Shown here: positions 1 through 5,953 of the stretch, piece after piece | Layout: each line of letters starts with the position of its first letter | Position numbering within the stretch: position 1 is the first letter of the stretch | Assembly: GCA_002782365.1 (NCBI GenBank) | Contig: PFHP01000013.1 | Span: 1-8,909, forward strand | Source: Candidatus Kuenenbacteria bacterium CG_4_8_14_3_um_filter_39_15 | GTDB lineage: Bacteria; Patescibacteriota; Patescibacteriia; UBA2196; GWA2-42-15 | DNA: 8,909 nucleotides | Direction: 5' to 3' | The notes under the pieces: model-generated | Databases searched by the model: none | What the model saw: the letters and a program-made list of their open reading frames with translations, nothing else | Told to the model about the DNA's origin: nothing | Position numbers and translations under genes: made by a program

Positions 1-1
1 T

Positions 2-697
2 TTAGATAACTTTAAAATATTTGAACTGGCAAGAGTTTATACTGCCAAGATGGCAAAATGGGATAAAAAGATGGCAGACAGTTTGCCGTATCAGCCGAAG
101 CATTTGGCCGGAGCGGTGGTGACAGGCAAAAATGAGGAGCCATTTAGGCAGGTGAAGGGAATCTTGGAGGAAATGTTTAATAAATTACAAATTACAAATT
201 ACAAATTACAAATAAATCCCAAATCACAAATCCCAAATTTTATTAATAGTGTTAGGCGCTTTGAACTTGTAATTGGCGGTGATGTGGTTGGCTGGTTGGG
301 AGAAGTTGATTATAATCAATTAAATTTTAAGAATAAAAAGGTTGCTTTGTTTGAAATTAACTGGGAGAAAATTATAGGGTTAAAGCCGGCAGAAACGAAA
401 TACCAATCTTTGCCGCAACATCCGTCTATTGAGCGGGACATTGCCATTGAGGTTGATTGGCCGGTGAAATGGGCAGATATAGAGCAGTTTATCCTGACCC
501 CGCGGACGCGGGGGAAGGATCTCATGATTCAAGATGTATCGTTTTTATCCGAATATCCATTGGAGAATAAAAAATCTTTGGCATTCAGGATAGTCTATCA
601 GGCTGATAGAACTTTGACCAATGGGGAAGTAGAGCCAGTAGAGGCAAAAATTATTAAATTATTAGAAACAAAATTTAAAGCTAAATTACGACAATAA
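2..697 (+). CDS. pheT: Phenylalanine--tRNA ligase beta subunit, C-terminal part (5' truncated by window)
   Basis: The beta chain of the alpha2-beta2 phenylalanyl-tRNA synthetase helps charge tRNA-Phe in the cytoplasm. The frame is open from base 2, so the ATG at 50 is internal; 231 residues are visible of a protein usually near 800. The first residues (FKIFELARVY) match the end of a strand in the synthetase-like core of the beta chain. The last ~95 residues are the ferredoxin-fold anticodon-binding domain (FDX-ACB), recognised by SLPQHPSIERDIA near local residue 134 and by the ending SLAFRIVYQADRTLTNGEVEP with a C-terminal basic tail. Two unusual segments interrupt the gene: a heptanucleotide repeat (local residues ~61-80) and a GC-rich palindrome (local residues 164-173). 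The stop is 2 bp before gyrB, so the two genes are probably cotranscribed. The identification is firm; the insert boundaries are estimated from memory of the family. Confidence 0.93.
   Translation, partial: LDNFKIFELARVYTAKMAKWDKKMADSLPYQPKHLAGAVVTGKNEEPFRQVKGILEEMFNKLQITNYKLQINPKSQIPNFINSVRRFELVIGGDVVGWLGEVDYNQLNFKNKKVALFEINWEKIIGLKPAETKYQSLPQHPSIERDIAIEVDWPVKWADIEQFILTPRTRGKDLMIQDVSFLSEYPLENKKSLAFRIVYQADRTLTNGEVEPVEAKIIKLLETKFKAKLRQ
182..241 (+). repeat. In-frame heptanucleotide tandem repeat inside pheT
   Basis: Four perfect head-to-tail copies of AAATTAC (182-209) are followed by degenerate units: AAAT plus AAATCCC, AAATCAC, AAATCCC and AAATTTT. Seven bases is not a multiple of three, so the protein period is seven residues (21 bp), read as LQITNYK and then repeated imperfectly. 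The stretch lies between VKGILEEMF and RRFELVIGG, where the synthetase core domain has a variable loop. It looks like a repeat expansion tolerated in a surface loop. Confidence 0.85.
491..520. repeat. 30-bp GC-rich palindrome inserted in frame in pheT
   Basis: ATCCT (491-495) pairs with AGGAT (516-520), and CCCCGCG (498-504) pairs with CGCGGGG (507-513). Between the two stem parts, GA (496-497) faces GA (514-515), which would form tandem G-A mismatches. The element is exactly ten codons (ILTPRTRGKD) and lies in frame within the FDX-ACB domain, between IEQF and LMIQDVSFL. Its GC content is far above the surrounding sequence. It could be a small palindromic mobile repeat, similar in concept to the Rickettsia palindromic elements, or simply a local loop with fortuitous symmetry. 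Confidence 0.8.
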
Positions 698-699
698 CT

Positions 700-2802
700 A
701 TGGCTAAAAAGATTGTAAAAAAAGCGGTTGTTAAGAAGACCGTTAAACCCAAGAGCGGTGAATATAAGGCGGCGCAGATTACTGTTTTAGAAGGTTTAGA
801 GCCGGTCAAAAGAAGGCCGGGAATGTATATCGGCTCAACCGGGTCATCCGGTCTGCACCACATGCTCTGGGAGGTGGTGGATAACGGGATTGATGAGGCG
901 ATGGCCGGCTTTGCCAATTTAATTGTAATAACGCTTCTGCCCGATAGGCTAGTTGAGGTTTTTGATAACGGCCGGGGAATTCCGGTGGACATTCATAAGC
1001 AGATGAAGGTATCAGCTTTGGAAGTGGTGATGACCAAGCTTCATGCCGGAGGAAAATTTGGGCAAGGCGGTTACAAAGTATCAGGCGGTTTGCATGGCGT
1101 GGGCGTGTCAGTGGTTAATGCTTTGTCCATCTATCTGAAAGCTGAAATATATCGCGACGGAAAAATTTGGGTGCAGGAATATAGTTTGGGCAAACCAAAA
1201 AAAAAGGTGAGATCAGTGGGCAAAACAAAACTGAATGGCACAAAAATAATTTTTCAGCCAGATGAGAAAGTCTTTGGCACAATGGGATACGACTGGCAGA
1301 CAATAATTGACCATTTGCGCCAGCAAGCTTATTTGACCAAGGGAGTCAAGATCAAGGTTTACGACGAAAGAAAAAAAGATGACAGAAAGTCCTATGAATT
1401 TTATTTTGAGGGCGGCATTAAATCTTATGTGGTTCATTTGAATCACAATAACATAGCTAAGCATGGCAATGTATTTTATGTTGAAAAAAGCACTGTGCCC
1501 GAAAAAAATAATAATCATGACAACGGTGAGCAAGACGAGGGTCGGCCATTAGACAAAAATCCAGTACAAGTTGAAATCGCTTTTCAATATGTGGATGAAT
1601 ACAAAGAAACGGTTTATGCTTTTGCCAATAATATTTTTAATCCCGAGGGCGGCATGCATCTAGTTGGTTTTAGAACGGCTTTGACTAGGGTGCTGAATAA
1701 TTATGCGCGTACTCAGGCGATTTTGAAAAAAAAAGATGAGAATTTGAGCGGTGAAGATGTGCGCGAGGGTTTAACCGCAGTGGTGTCAGTTAAAGTGTCT
1801 GAACCGCAATTTGAGGGGCAAACCAAAGCCAAGCTGGGTAATCCGGAAGTCAGGGCGGCAGTGGACAGTGTTTTCAGCACGGCCTTGTTAATTTATTTGG
1901 AAGAGCATCCCAGAGATGCCGAAGCGATTATCGGCAAATGCTTATTGACTGCGCAAGCGCGCCGGGCGGCCAAGACGGCGCGCGAAGCGATTATCAGAAA
2001 AGGGGCGCTTGAGGGCATGACTTTGCCTGGCAAGCTGGCTGATTGTTCTTCAAGAGATGCGGAGAAATCGGAATTGTTTATTTGCGAGGGAGACAGCGCG
2101 GGCGGCAGTTCAAAACAAGGCCGTGACAGAGAGACGCAAGCGATCTTGCCTTTGCGCGGCAAGATTTTAAATGTGGAAAAAGCGCGTTTGGATAAAATGC
2201 TGGCTAATAATGAAATTAAATCGTTAGTCATTGCCCTGGGCACGAATATCGGCGAACAATTTGAGCTTGATAAGCTCCGTTATAATAAGATTATCATTAT
2301 GACTGACGCTGATGTTGACGGCTCGCATATCAGGACGCTTTTATTGACCTTCTTTTATAGATATTTTCCGGAGTTAATCAGGGCAGGGCATATATATATT
2401 GCCCATCCGCCGTTATATAAATTGCAAAAAGGGAAAGATTTTAAATATGTTTATACTGACGAGGAAAAGGAAAAGGCATTGGCCGAGATGATGAGGAAAG
2501 CATTAAAACAAACTAATGAAAGTTTTAACGAGAAAGCGAGAGCAGGCGAGGCGGATACAACTGGGGTGGGTGAGCAAGTCGCTGGGGTTAATATACAAAG
2601 ATATAAGGGTTTGGGAGAGATGAATCCTAATGAGCTTTGGGAAACTACCATGGATCCCGTGAGACGATTGATGAGCCAGGTAATCATTGAGCAAGTTGAA
2701 AAAACCGACGAGGTTTTTGAAATGCTCATGGGGGCGGATGTTTTGCCACGCAAAAGGTTTATTCAAACTCACGCCAAAGATGTAAAGAATCTTGACGTGT
2801 AA
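700..2802 (+). CDS. gyrB: DNA gyrase subunit B
   Basis: This is the ATPase and TOPRIM subunit of the type IIA topoisomerase that introduces negative supercoils. Its 700 residues include a lysine-rich N-terminal extension (residues 1-20). The GHKL ATPase domain shows RRPGMYIGST, EVVDNGIDEA, DNGRGIP and the lid GGLHGVGVSVVNALS. A transducer domain follows, then the TOPRIM domain with EGDSAGG (463-469) and the metal-binding D536-A-D538-V-D540. The C-terminus carries QRYKGLGEMNP and ends in NLDV. About 24 hydrophilic residues rich in N, D and E (266-289) are inserted in the transducer domain relative to E. coli GyrB. ParE is a close paralogue, but the length and overall motif wording fit GyrB better. 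The start ATG lies 2 bp after the pheT stop and has no visible Shine-Dalgarno sequence. No gyrA is present in the window. Confidence 0.93.
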   Translation: MAKKIVKKAVVKKTVKPKSGEYKAAQITVLEGLEPVKRRPGMYIGSTGSSGLHHMLWEVVDNGIDEAMAGFANLIVITLLPDRLVEVFDNGRGIPVDIHKQMKVSALEVVMTKLHAGGKFGQGGYKVSGGLHGVGVSVVNALSIYLKAEIYRDGKIWVQEYSLGKPKKKVRSVGKTKLNGTKIIFQPDEKVFGTMGYDWQTIIDHLRQQAYLTKGVKIKVYDERKKDDRKSYEFYFEGGIKSYVVHLNHNNIAKHGNVFYVEKSTVPEKNNNHDNGEQDEGRPLDKNPVQVEIAFQYVDEYKETVYAFANNIFNPEGGMHLVGFRTALTRVLNNYARTQAILKKKDENLSGEDVREGLTAVVSVKVSEPQFEGQTKAKLGNPEVRAAVDSVFSTALLIYLEEHPRDAEAIIGKCLLTAQARRAAKTAREAIIRKGALEGMTLPGKLADCSSRDAEKSELFICEGDSAGGSSKQGRDRETQAILPLRGKILNVEKARLDKMLANNEIKSLVIALGTNIGEQFELDKLRYNKIIIMTDADVDGSHIRTLLLTFFYRYFPELIRAGHIYIAHPPLYKLQKGKDFKYVYTDEEKEKALAEMMRKALKQTNESFNEKARAGEADTTGVGEQVAGVNIQRYKGLGEMNPNELWETTMDPVRRLMSQVIIEQVEKTDEVFEMLMGADVLPRKRFIQTHAKDVKNLDV

Positions 2803-2808
2803 AAAAAT

Positions 2809-2837
2809 TTGTCAAAAAATAATTACTGTGCTAGAGT
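2809..2837 (+). promoter_or_regulatory. Sigma70-type promoter for secE-nusG
   Basis: A -35-like TTGTCA (2809-2814) and a -10-like TAGAGT (2832-2837) are separated by exactly 17 bp. The -10 is preceded by TGC, giving an extended -10 (TGnTAGAGT). The predicted transcription start is near 2844. It lies just after the gyrB stop, so secE-nusG and the ribosomal protein genes probably form a separate transcription unit. Confidence 0.6.
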
Positions 2838-2847
2838 GGTTATATAG

Positions 2848-2867
2848 AGACCGCGAGGTCTGTTTTT
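2848..2867 (+). terminator. Short hairpin with U-run after gyrB (candidate terminator or 5' leader hairpin)
   Basis: AGACC (2848-2852) pairs with GGTCT (2857-2861) across a GNRA-type loop GCGA, and is followed by GTTTTT. For transcripts coming from gyrB this is a plausible weak intrinsic terminator. For transcripts starting at the predicted promoter just upstream it would be the very 5' end of the RNA, probably too early to terminate, and might act as a stabilising cap hairpin instead. Confidence 0.5.
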
Positions 2868-2908
2868 AAAACCAATTGATTTAAAATTTAGCTAAAATTA
2901 GCAAAAAA

Positions 2909-3091
2909 ATGCCAAATAAATTAGTACAATACGTTAAAGATTCAAGGACCGAACTCAAAAAGGTTATTTGGCCGACTAGAAAACAGGCGACCAATGATAC
3001 TTTGCTGGTAATTGGTTTTTCCTTGGGAGTCGCAGCTTTTTTGGGATTGGTTGATTTTGTATTAACCAAGCTGTTGGAATTGGTAATATAG
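2909..3091 (+). CDS. secE: Preprotein translocase subunit SecE
   Basis: This is the small clamp subunit of the SecYEG protein-conducting channel in the cytoplasmic membrane. The protein has 60 residues, the usual size of single-span bacterial SecE. An amphipathic cytoplasmic helix carries the family signature ELKKVIWPTRKQ (residues 15-26). One hydrophobic membrane segment follows at about residues 32-58 (LLVIGFSLGVAAFLGLVDFVL). The ATG at 2909 gives the expected N-terminus. There is no Shine-Dalgarno sequence, only an A-run and a short inverted repeat (GCTAA 2891-2895 with TTAGC 2898-2902) in front of it. The position directly upstream of nusG is the conserved bacterial order and supports the call. 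Confidence 0.93.
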   Translation: MPNKLVQYVKDSRTELKKVIWPTRKQATNDTLLVIGFSLGVAAFLGLVDFVLTKLLELVI

Positions 3092-3095
3092 AGAG

Positions 3096-3269
3096 AATTT
3101 TTAAATTTTAAATTTTTAATTTTATAAATAAATCTAAATTTTTAATTTTTTCAGCCCTAGGCTGATCCGCCTTTCACGAATGTGAATTATTCACGCAGGT
3201 ACTTGGCGGAAAAAATTAATTAGACATTAAAAATTATTTACAAAATTAAAAATTGGAAATTAAAAATTT
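3096..3269. repeat. Long imperfect inverted repeat with structured GC-richer core, secE-nusG gap
   Basis: The 184-bp gap is almost wholly one symmetrical element. The outer arm 3111-3133 matches the reverse complement of 3232-3254 at 21 of 23 positions, and the symmetry continues outward with small indels to about 3096 and 3269. An inner 9-bp arm, AATTTTTTC (3144-3152) with GAAAAAATT (3209-3217), frames the core. The core contains hairpin TCAGCC-CTA-GGCTGA (3151-3165) and stem TCCGCC (3166-3171) with GGCGGA (3205-3210). Inside that stem are two mutually exclusive hairpins: TTCAC/GTGAA (3173-3186) and GTGAAT/ATTCAC (3182-3194). There is no U-run after the core on either strand, so it is not a simple terminator. 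It could be a MITE-like or REP-like dispersed repeat, an RNA processing site, or an unclassified structured leader of nusG. The outer arms are low-complexity AT, which weakens the case for them. Confidence 0.65.
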
Positions 3270-3275
3270 TTTAAG

Positions 3276-3824
3276 ATGCCCAGACAAATATTGCACCAGG
3301 GTGAAAAAAATTGGTATGTCTTACATACCTATTCCGGCTATGAAGAGAATGTCAAAAGGAATTTGGAGCAGAGGATTGAATCAATGGATATGATTGATAA
3401 AATTTTTCAAGTGCTGGTGCCAACTGAAAATAAAATAAAGATTAAGGGCGGCAAACGTCAAATTGTGCGGGAAAAAATTTTTCCAGGTTATGTTTTAGTT
3501 CAGATGATTGTGGATGATGCCAGTTGGTATGTGGTGCGCAATACGCCCAATGTCACGGGATTTATTGGTTCTGGGACTTTGCCGATTCCACTTTCAGAAA
3601 ATGAGATTAAGGAGCTACAGCGCCGCATGGGCGTTAAGGAACCGAAGTATAAAATAAATGTCAGCGTGGGCACGCCGGTAAAAATTACCGACGGACCGTT
3701 TAAGGAGATAGAAGGCCGGGTGTCTGATGTTGATGAGGCAAGAGGGAAAATCAAAGTGATGGTGCAGATGTTTGGCCGCGAAACGCCGGTGGAATTGGAT
3801 TTCTTGCAGGTTAAGAAAATATAG
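3276..3824 (+). CDS. nusG: Transcription termination/antitermination protein NusG
   Basis: NusG binds the clamp of RNA polymerase, suppresses pausing, and couples transcription to Rho or the ribosome. The 182 residues match the family length. The N-terminal NGN domain begins at NWYVLHTYSGYEENV and carries the signature FPGYVLV (69-75), followed by WYVVRNTPNVTGF (84-96). The C-terminal KOW domain runs from about residue 131 (GTPVKITDGPFKEIEGRV) to the end. The start ATG directly follows the long inverted repeat and lacks a Shine-Dalgarno sequence. secE upstream and rplK-rplA downstream give the classical neighbourhood, here interrupted by an unknown gene. Confidence 0.95.
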   Translation: MPRQILHQGEKNWYVLHTYSGYEENVKRNLEQRIESMDMIDKIFQVLVPTENKIKIKGGKRQIVREKIFPGYVLVQMIVDDASWYVVRNTPNVTGFIGSGTLPIPLSENEIKELQRRMGVKEPKYKINVSVGTPVKITDGPFKEIEGRVSDVDEARGKIKVMVQMFGRETPVELDFLQVKKI

Positions 3825-3936
3825 GAATAAAATTTTAATTAATTAATTTTTAATAAAAATAGCTGAAACAACATTTACAGATCTAAGCGCGTATACGGTT
3901 AATGAGAATGGGCCTGATAGCATAGATATCAGCGAA

Positions 3937-4221
3937 TTGTTAAAATTGGCAGAATTTAAAACAGAGCAAGAAGCTATTGAACAATTTAAAAACTCAATTC
4001 AAGATGAACAAAATGCGGAAGTATTTTCTCATTCATCTTCGCATGAGCAAGCTCTGGTTGCGCTAGTTTATTTTTTGCCTTATGAAGAAAGACAAAAAAT
4101 AAGGGCTAATCCTAGTGGAAAAGATACATATCTATTACTTCAGCTACTGTTATTAGGCGAGCAATACACTGGTATACCTCATATTGAGAAAACAGATAGA
4201 AAACCAATGTATAAATTATAA
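3937..4221 (+). CDS. Unknown small protein between nusG and rplK (start uncertain; may begin at 3859)
   Basis: I do not recognise a family. The frame is open from 3847 to the TAA at 4219-4221. The only standard start is TTG 3937, giving 94 residues, but the sequence upstream reads like protein. From ATA at 3859 it would give AETTFTDLSAYTVNENGPD and then SIDISELLKLAEF, for 120 residues in total, and ATG-GCT would be a typical gene beginning. No Shine-Dalgarno sequence precedes either position. The protein is acidic in the first half. It has a hydrophobic stretch (EQALVALVYFLPY), a leucine-rich segment (DTYLLLQLLLLGEQY) and a basic tail. There is no signal peptide or clear membrane helix, so it is probably cytoplasmic and helical. 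It lies 22 bp before rplK in what is normally a tight nusG-rplK junction. It may be lineage-specific, or a gene whose start codon was lost or misread. Confidence 0.6.
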   Translation: MLKLAEFKTEQEAIEQFKNSIQDEQNAEVFSHSSSHEQALVALVYFLPYEERQKIRANPSGKDTYLLLQLLLLGEQYTGIPHIEKTDRKPMYKL

Positions 4222-4243
4222 TTTTAAATTTAGAACAAATATT

Positions 4244-4666
4244 ATGCCTAAAGGAATAAAGACAATTATTAAATTGCAAATTAAAGGTGGAGCGGCCAAT
4301 CCCGCGCCGCCAGTTGGCCCTGCCCTGGGCCAGCACGGCGTGAACATCCAGGATTTTTGCGCTAAATTTAATGAGGCGACCAAAGACAAGGGTGGGGATG
4401 TGGTGCCGGTTGAAATTACTGTTTATGCGGACAGGAGTTTTAGTTTTAAATTAAAAACACCGCCAGCCGCGGAATTATTGAAAAAGGCAGCCGGCATCAG
4501 TAAGGGTTCTGGCAAGCCGAATTTAGAAAAGGTGGGTAAAATTTCCAAGGCACAAATCCGCGAAATCGCCCGGATTAAAATGGTAGATTTAAACGCCTAT
4601 GACATTGAAGCGGCCATGAAGATAATTGAGGGCACGGCGCGTCAAATGGGTTTAGTAGTTGAGTAA
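4244..4666 (+). CDS. rplK: 50S ribosomal protein L11
   Basis: L11 binds the GTPase-associated region of 23S rRNA and takes part in factor binding and the stringent response. The ATG at 4244 gives 140 residues, the family size, starting MPKGIKTIIKLQIKGG. A longer frame from ATG 4184 is open, but it would overlap the previous gene by 38 bp and add a non-homologous N-terminus. The N-terminal domain has the proline-rich signature NPAPPVGPALGQHGVNI (19-35). The C-terminal rRNA-binding domain begins near residue 70 (TPPAAELLKKAAG) and includes KISKAQIREIARIKM and the ending GTARQMGLVVE. rplA follows after 13 bp. No L1-type autoregulatory RNA site could be recognised upstream. Confidence 0.95.
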   Translation: MPKGIKTIIKLQIKGGAANPAPPVGPALGQHGVNIQDFCAKFNEATKDKGGDVVPVEITVYADRSFSFKLKTPPAAELLKKAAGISKGSGKPNLEKVGKISKAQIREIARIKMVDLNAYDIEAAMKIIEGTARQMGLVVE

Positions 4667-4679
4667 TTAATAGAAATTT

Positions 4680-5360
4680 ATGCATTCAAAAAAATATAAA
4701 GAATTAGCTGCTAAGATTGATAAAACTAAAAGTTATTCAATTGATGAAGCAATAAAATTAGTTAAGGAAACCAGTCAGACAAAATTTGATGCTTCGTTGG
4801 AGGTGCATTTGCGATTGGGAATTGATACTAAAAAAGGCGAGCAGGCGGTCAGGGGCAGTGTGGCCTTGCCGCATGGTACCGGTAAAAGCAAAAGGATCGC
4901 AGTTTTTAGTGATGATGGTCAGGCGGCTAAAGAGGCCGGGGCGGATATTGTCGGCAGTGAAAATTTGATTAAGGAAATAAAAGCAAGCGGCAAAGTTGAT
5001 TTTGATGTGGCATTAGCCACCCCAAAAATGATGAAGAATCTGGTTGGCGTGGCCAAGATTTTGGGACCGAAGGGATTAATGCCCTCGCCCAAGGCGGGTA
5101 CTATCGTAGATGATCAGGCGATACCCAAAGCAATTGAGGAGATTAAAAAGGGCAAGGTGAATTTTAAAAATGATGATACGGGCAACATCCATCAAATGAT
5201 CGGCAAGATTTCATGGGATGATAAAAAGTTAAGCGAAAACTGCGGAGCATTTGTTGAAGCTGTTAAGAAAGCCAAGCCAGCGGCGGCTAAGGGGATTTTC
5301 ATCAAGGGAGTATTTTTAACCAGTACCATGGGCCCAGCGGTCAGAGTGGAAGTAAAGTAG
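4680..5360 (+). CDS. rplA: 50S ribosomal protein L1
   Basis: L1 forms the mobile stalk of the large subunit near the E site and often represses its own mRNA. The protein has 226 residues, close to the usual ~230. Domain I is split between the two ends; domain II lies in the middle. Visible landmarks are KFDASLEVHLRLGID (35-49), VRGSVALPHGTGK (57-69), the signature ILGPKGLMPSPKAGT (127-141) and the C-terminal FIKGVFLTSTMGPAVRV. Start ATG 4680 fits the family N-terminus (KKYKELAAKID); no Shine-Dalgarno sequence is present. rplJ and rplL, which often follow, are absent here. A strong terminator closes the unit right after the stop. Confidence 0.95.
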   Translation: MHSKKYKELAAKIDKTKSYSIDEAIKLVKETSQTKFDASLEVHLRLGIDTKKGEQAVRGSVALPHGTGKSKRIAVFSDDGQAAKEAGADIVGSENLIKEIKASGKVDFDVALATPKMMKNLVGVAKILGPKGLMPSPKAGTIVDDQAIPKAIEEIKKGKVNFKNDDTGNIHQMIGKISWDDKKLSENCGAFVEAVKKAKPAAAKGIFIKGVFLTSTMGPAVRVEVK

Positions 5361-5367
5361 TCAAAGC

Positions 5368-5392
5368 AAAATCCGCTTTAAGCGGATTTTTT
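5368..5392 (+). terminator. Intrinsic terminator after rplA
   Basis: A perfect 10-bp stem, AAAATCCGCT (5368-5377) with AGCGGATTTT (5381-5390), has a TTA loop and ends in a run of six T (5387-5392). It begins 8 bp after the rplA stop and marks the end of the secE-nusG-rplK-rplA unit. Confidence 0.9.
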
Positions 5393-5418
5393 GATTGCAG
5401 AATTTTTAAGAATATAAT
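5391..5418 (+). promoter_or_regulatory. Candidate promoter of the dCMP deaminase-kinase-tsaB unit
   Basis: A -35-like TTGATT (5391-5396) and a perfect TATAAT (5413-5418) are 16 bp apart; a second overlapping TATAAT lies at 5418-5423. The -35 shares bases with the T-run of the preceding terminator. The predicted start is near 5425, about 25 bp before the deaminase ATG. Confidence 0.55.
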
Positions 5419-5450
5419 ATAATTAATTCACATTAATTAATTTTAAATCA

Positions 5451-5945
5451 ATGCCGCAAGAAAAAAAATACGTTCGTCCAAGCTGGGATGAATATTTTAT
5501 TAAAATAGCGATGCTAGTTTCCGAAAGATCCACCTGCTTAAGACACCATGTGGGAGCAATCATTGTTAAGAATAAGCAAATATTAACCACTGGATATAAT
5601 GGTGCGGCCCGCGGGGTTAAAGATTGTTTGGAGCGAGGGTGTCTAAGAGACGAGCAGGGGATTGCTTCCGGCGAAAGGCATGAGATTTGTCGAGCGATTC
5701 ATGCGGAACAGAATGCTATTATACAAGCCGGGCGTTTTGGCGTTGACATCAGCGATGGAGCTATGTATTGTACGCATACGCCATGCATCATTTGCGCCAA
5801 AATGATTGTTAACGCCGGCATTAAAAAATTTTTTACTTATACGGACTATCCTACTACTGGGGGCGTAACGGAATTACTTGATGAGGCAGAGATAGAAATT
5901 GTTAAAATGAAAAAACCAGAAACTAAGATCAATATTTTAGATTAA
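5451..5945 (+). CDS. dCMP deaminase (ComEB-like zinc deaminase)
   Basis: A cytidine/deoxycytidylate deaminase-fold protein of 164 residues, predicted to convert dCMP to dUMP, the precursor of dTMP. The fold shows WDEYFIKIAMLVSERSTC at the N-terminus, then HHVGAIIVKNKQILTTGYNG (32-51). The catalytic zinc site is H84-A-E86 (HAEQNAI) plus P111-C112-x-x-C115 (TPCIICAKM). Additional cysteines and a histidine (C59, C64, H77, C80) lie in the region where dCMP deaminases often bind a second, structural zinc. The preference for dCMP over other pyrimidine substrates is inferred from family resemblance, not proven. It is followed after 8 bp by a P-loop kinase-like gene, consistent with a deoxynucleotide pathway. 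No Shine-Dalgarno sequence is visible. Confidence 0.88.
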   Translation: MPQEKKYVRPSWDEYFIKIAMLVSERSTCLRHHVGAIIVKNKQILTTGYNGAARGVKDCLERGCLRDEQGIASGERHEICRAIHAEQNAIIQAGRFGVDISDGAMYCTHTPCIICAKMIVNAGIKKFFTYTDYPTTGGVTELLDEAEIEIVKMKKPETKINILD

Positions 5946-5953
5946 TATATTTT

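Noticed and set aside
1893..2243. Minus-strand open frame inside gyrB, and similar ones at 1213-1533, 2451-2753, 7212-7520 and 8100-8429
   Set aside because: All lie opposite well-conserved genes, have no recognisable domains and no initiation signals.
2803..2908. tRNA gene (tRNA-Trp often precedes secE)
   Set aside because: No cloverleaf, TTC-loop or anticodon stem pattern could be found; only the promoter and a short hairpin.
3804..3833. Promoter for the unknown gene (TTGCAG, 18 bp, TAAAAT)
   Set aside because: Weak boxes in AT-rich DNA overlapping the nusG 3' end; not better than chance without transcript data.
4184..4243. N-terminal extension of rplK from ATG 4184
   Set aside because: It overlaps the preceding ORF and adds residues not found in L11; ATG 4244 gives the standard 140-residue protein.
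4786..4968. Second plus-strand frame inside rplA
   Set aside because: Out-of-frame shadow of rplA, whose own frame carries clear L1 motifs.
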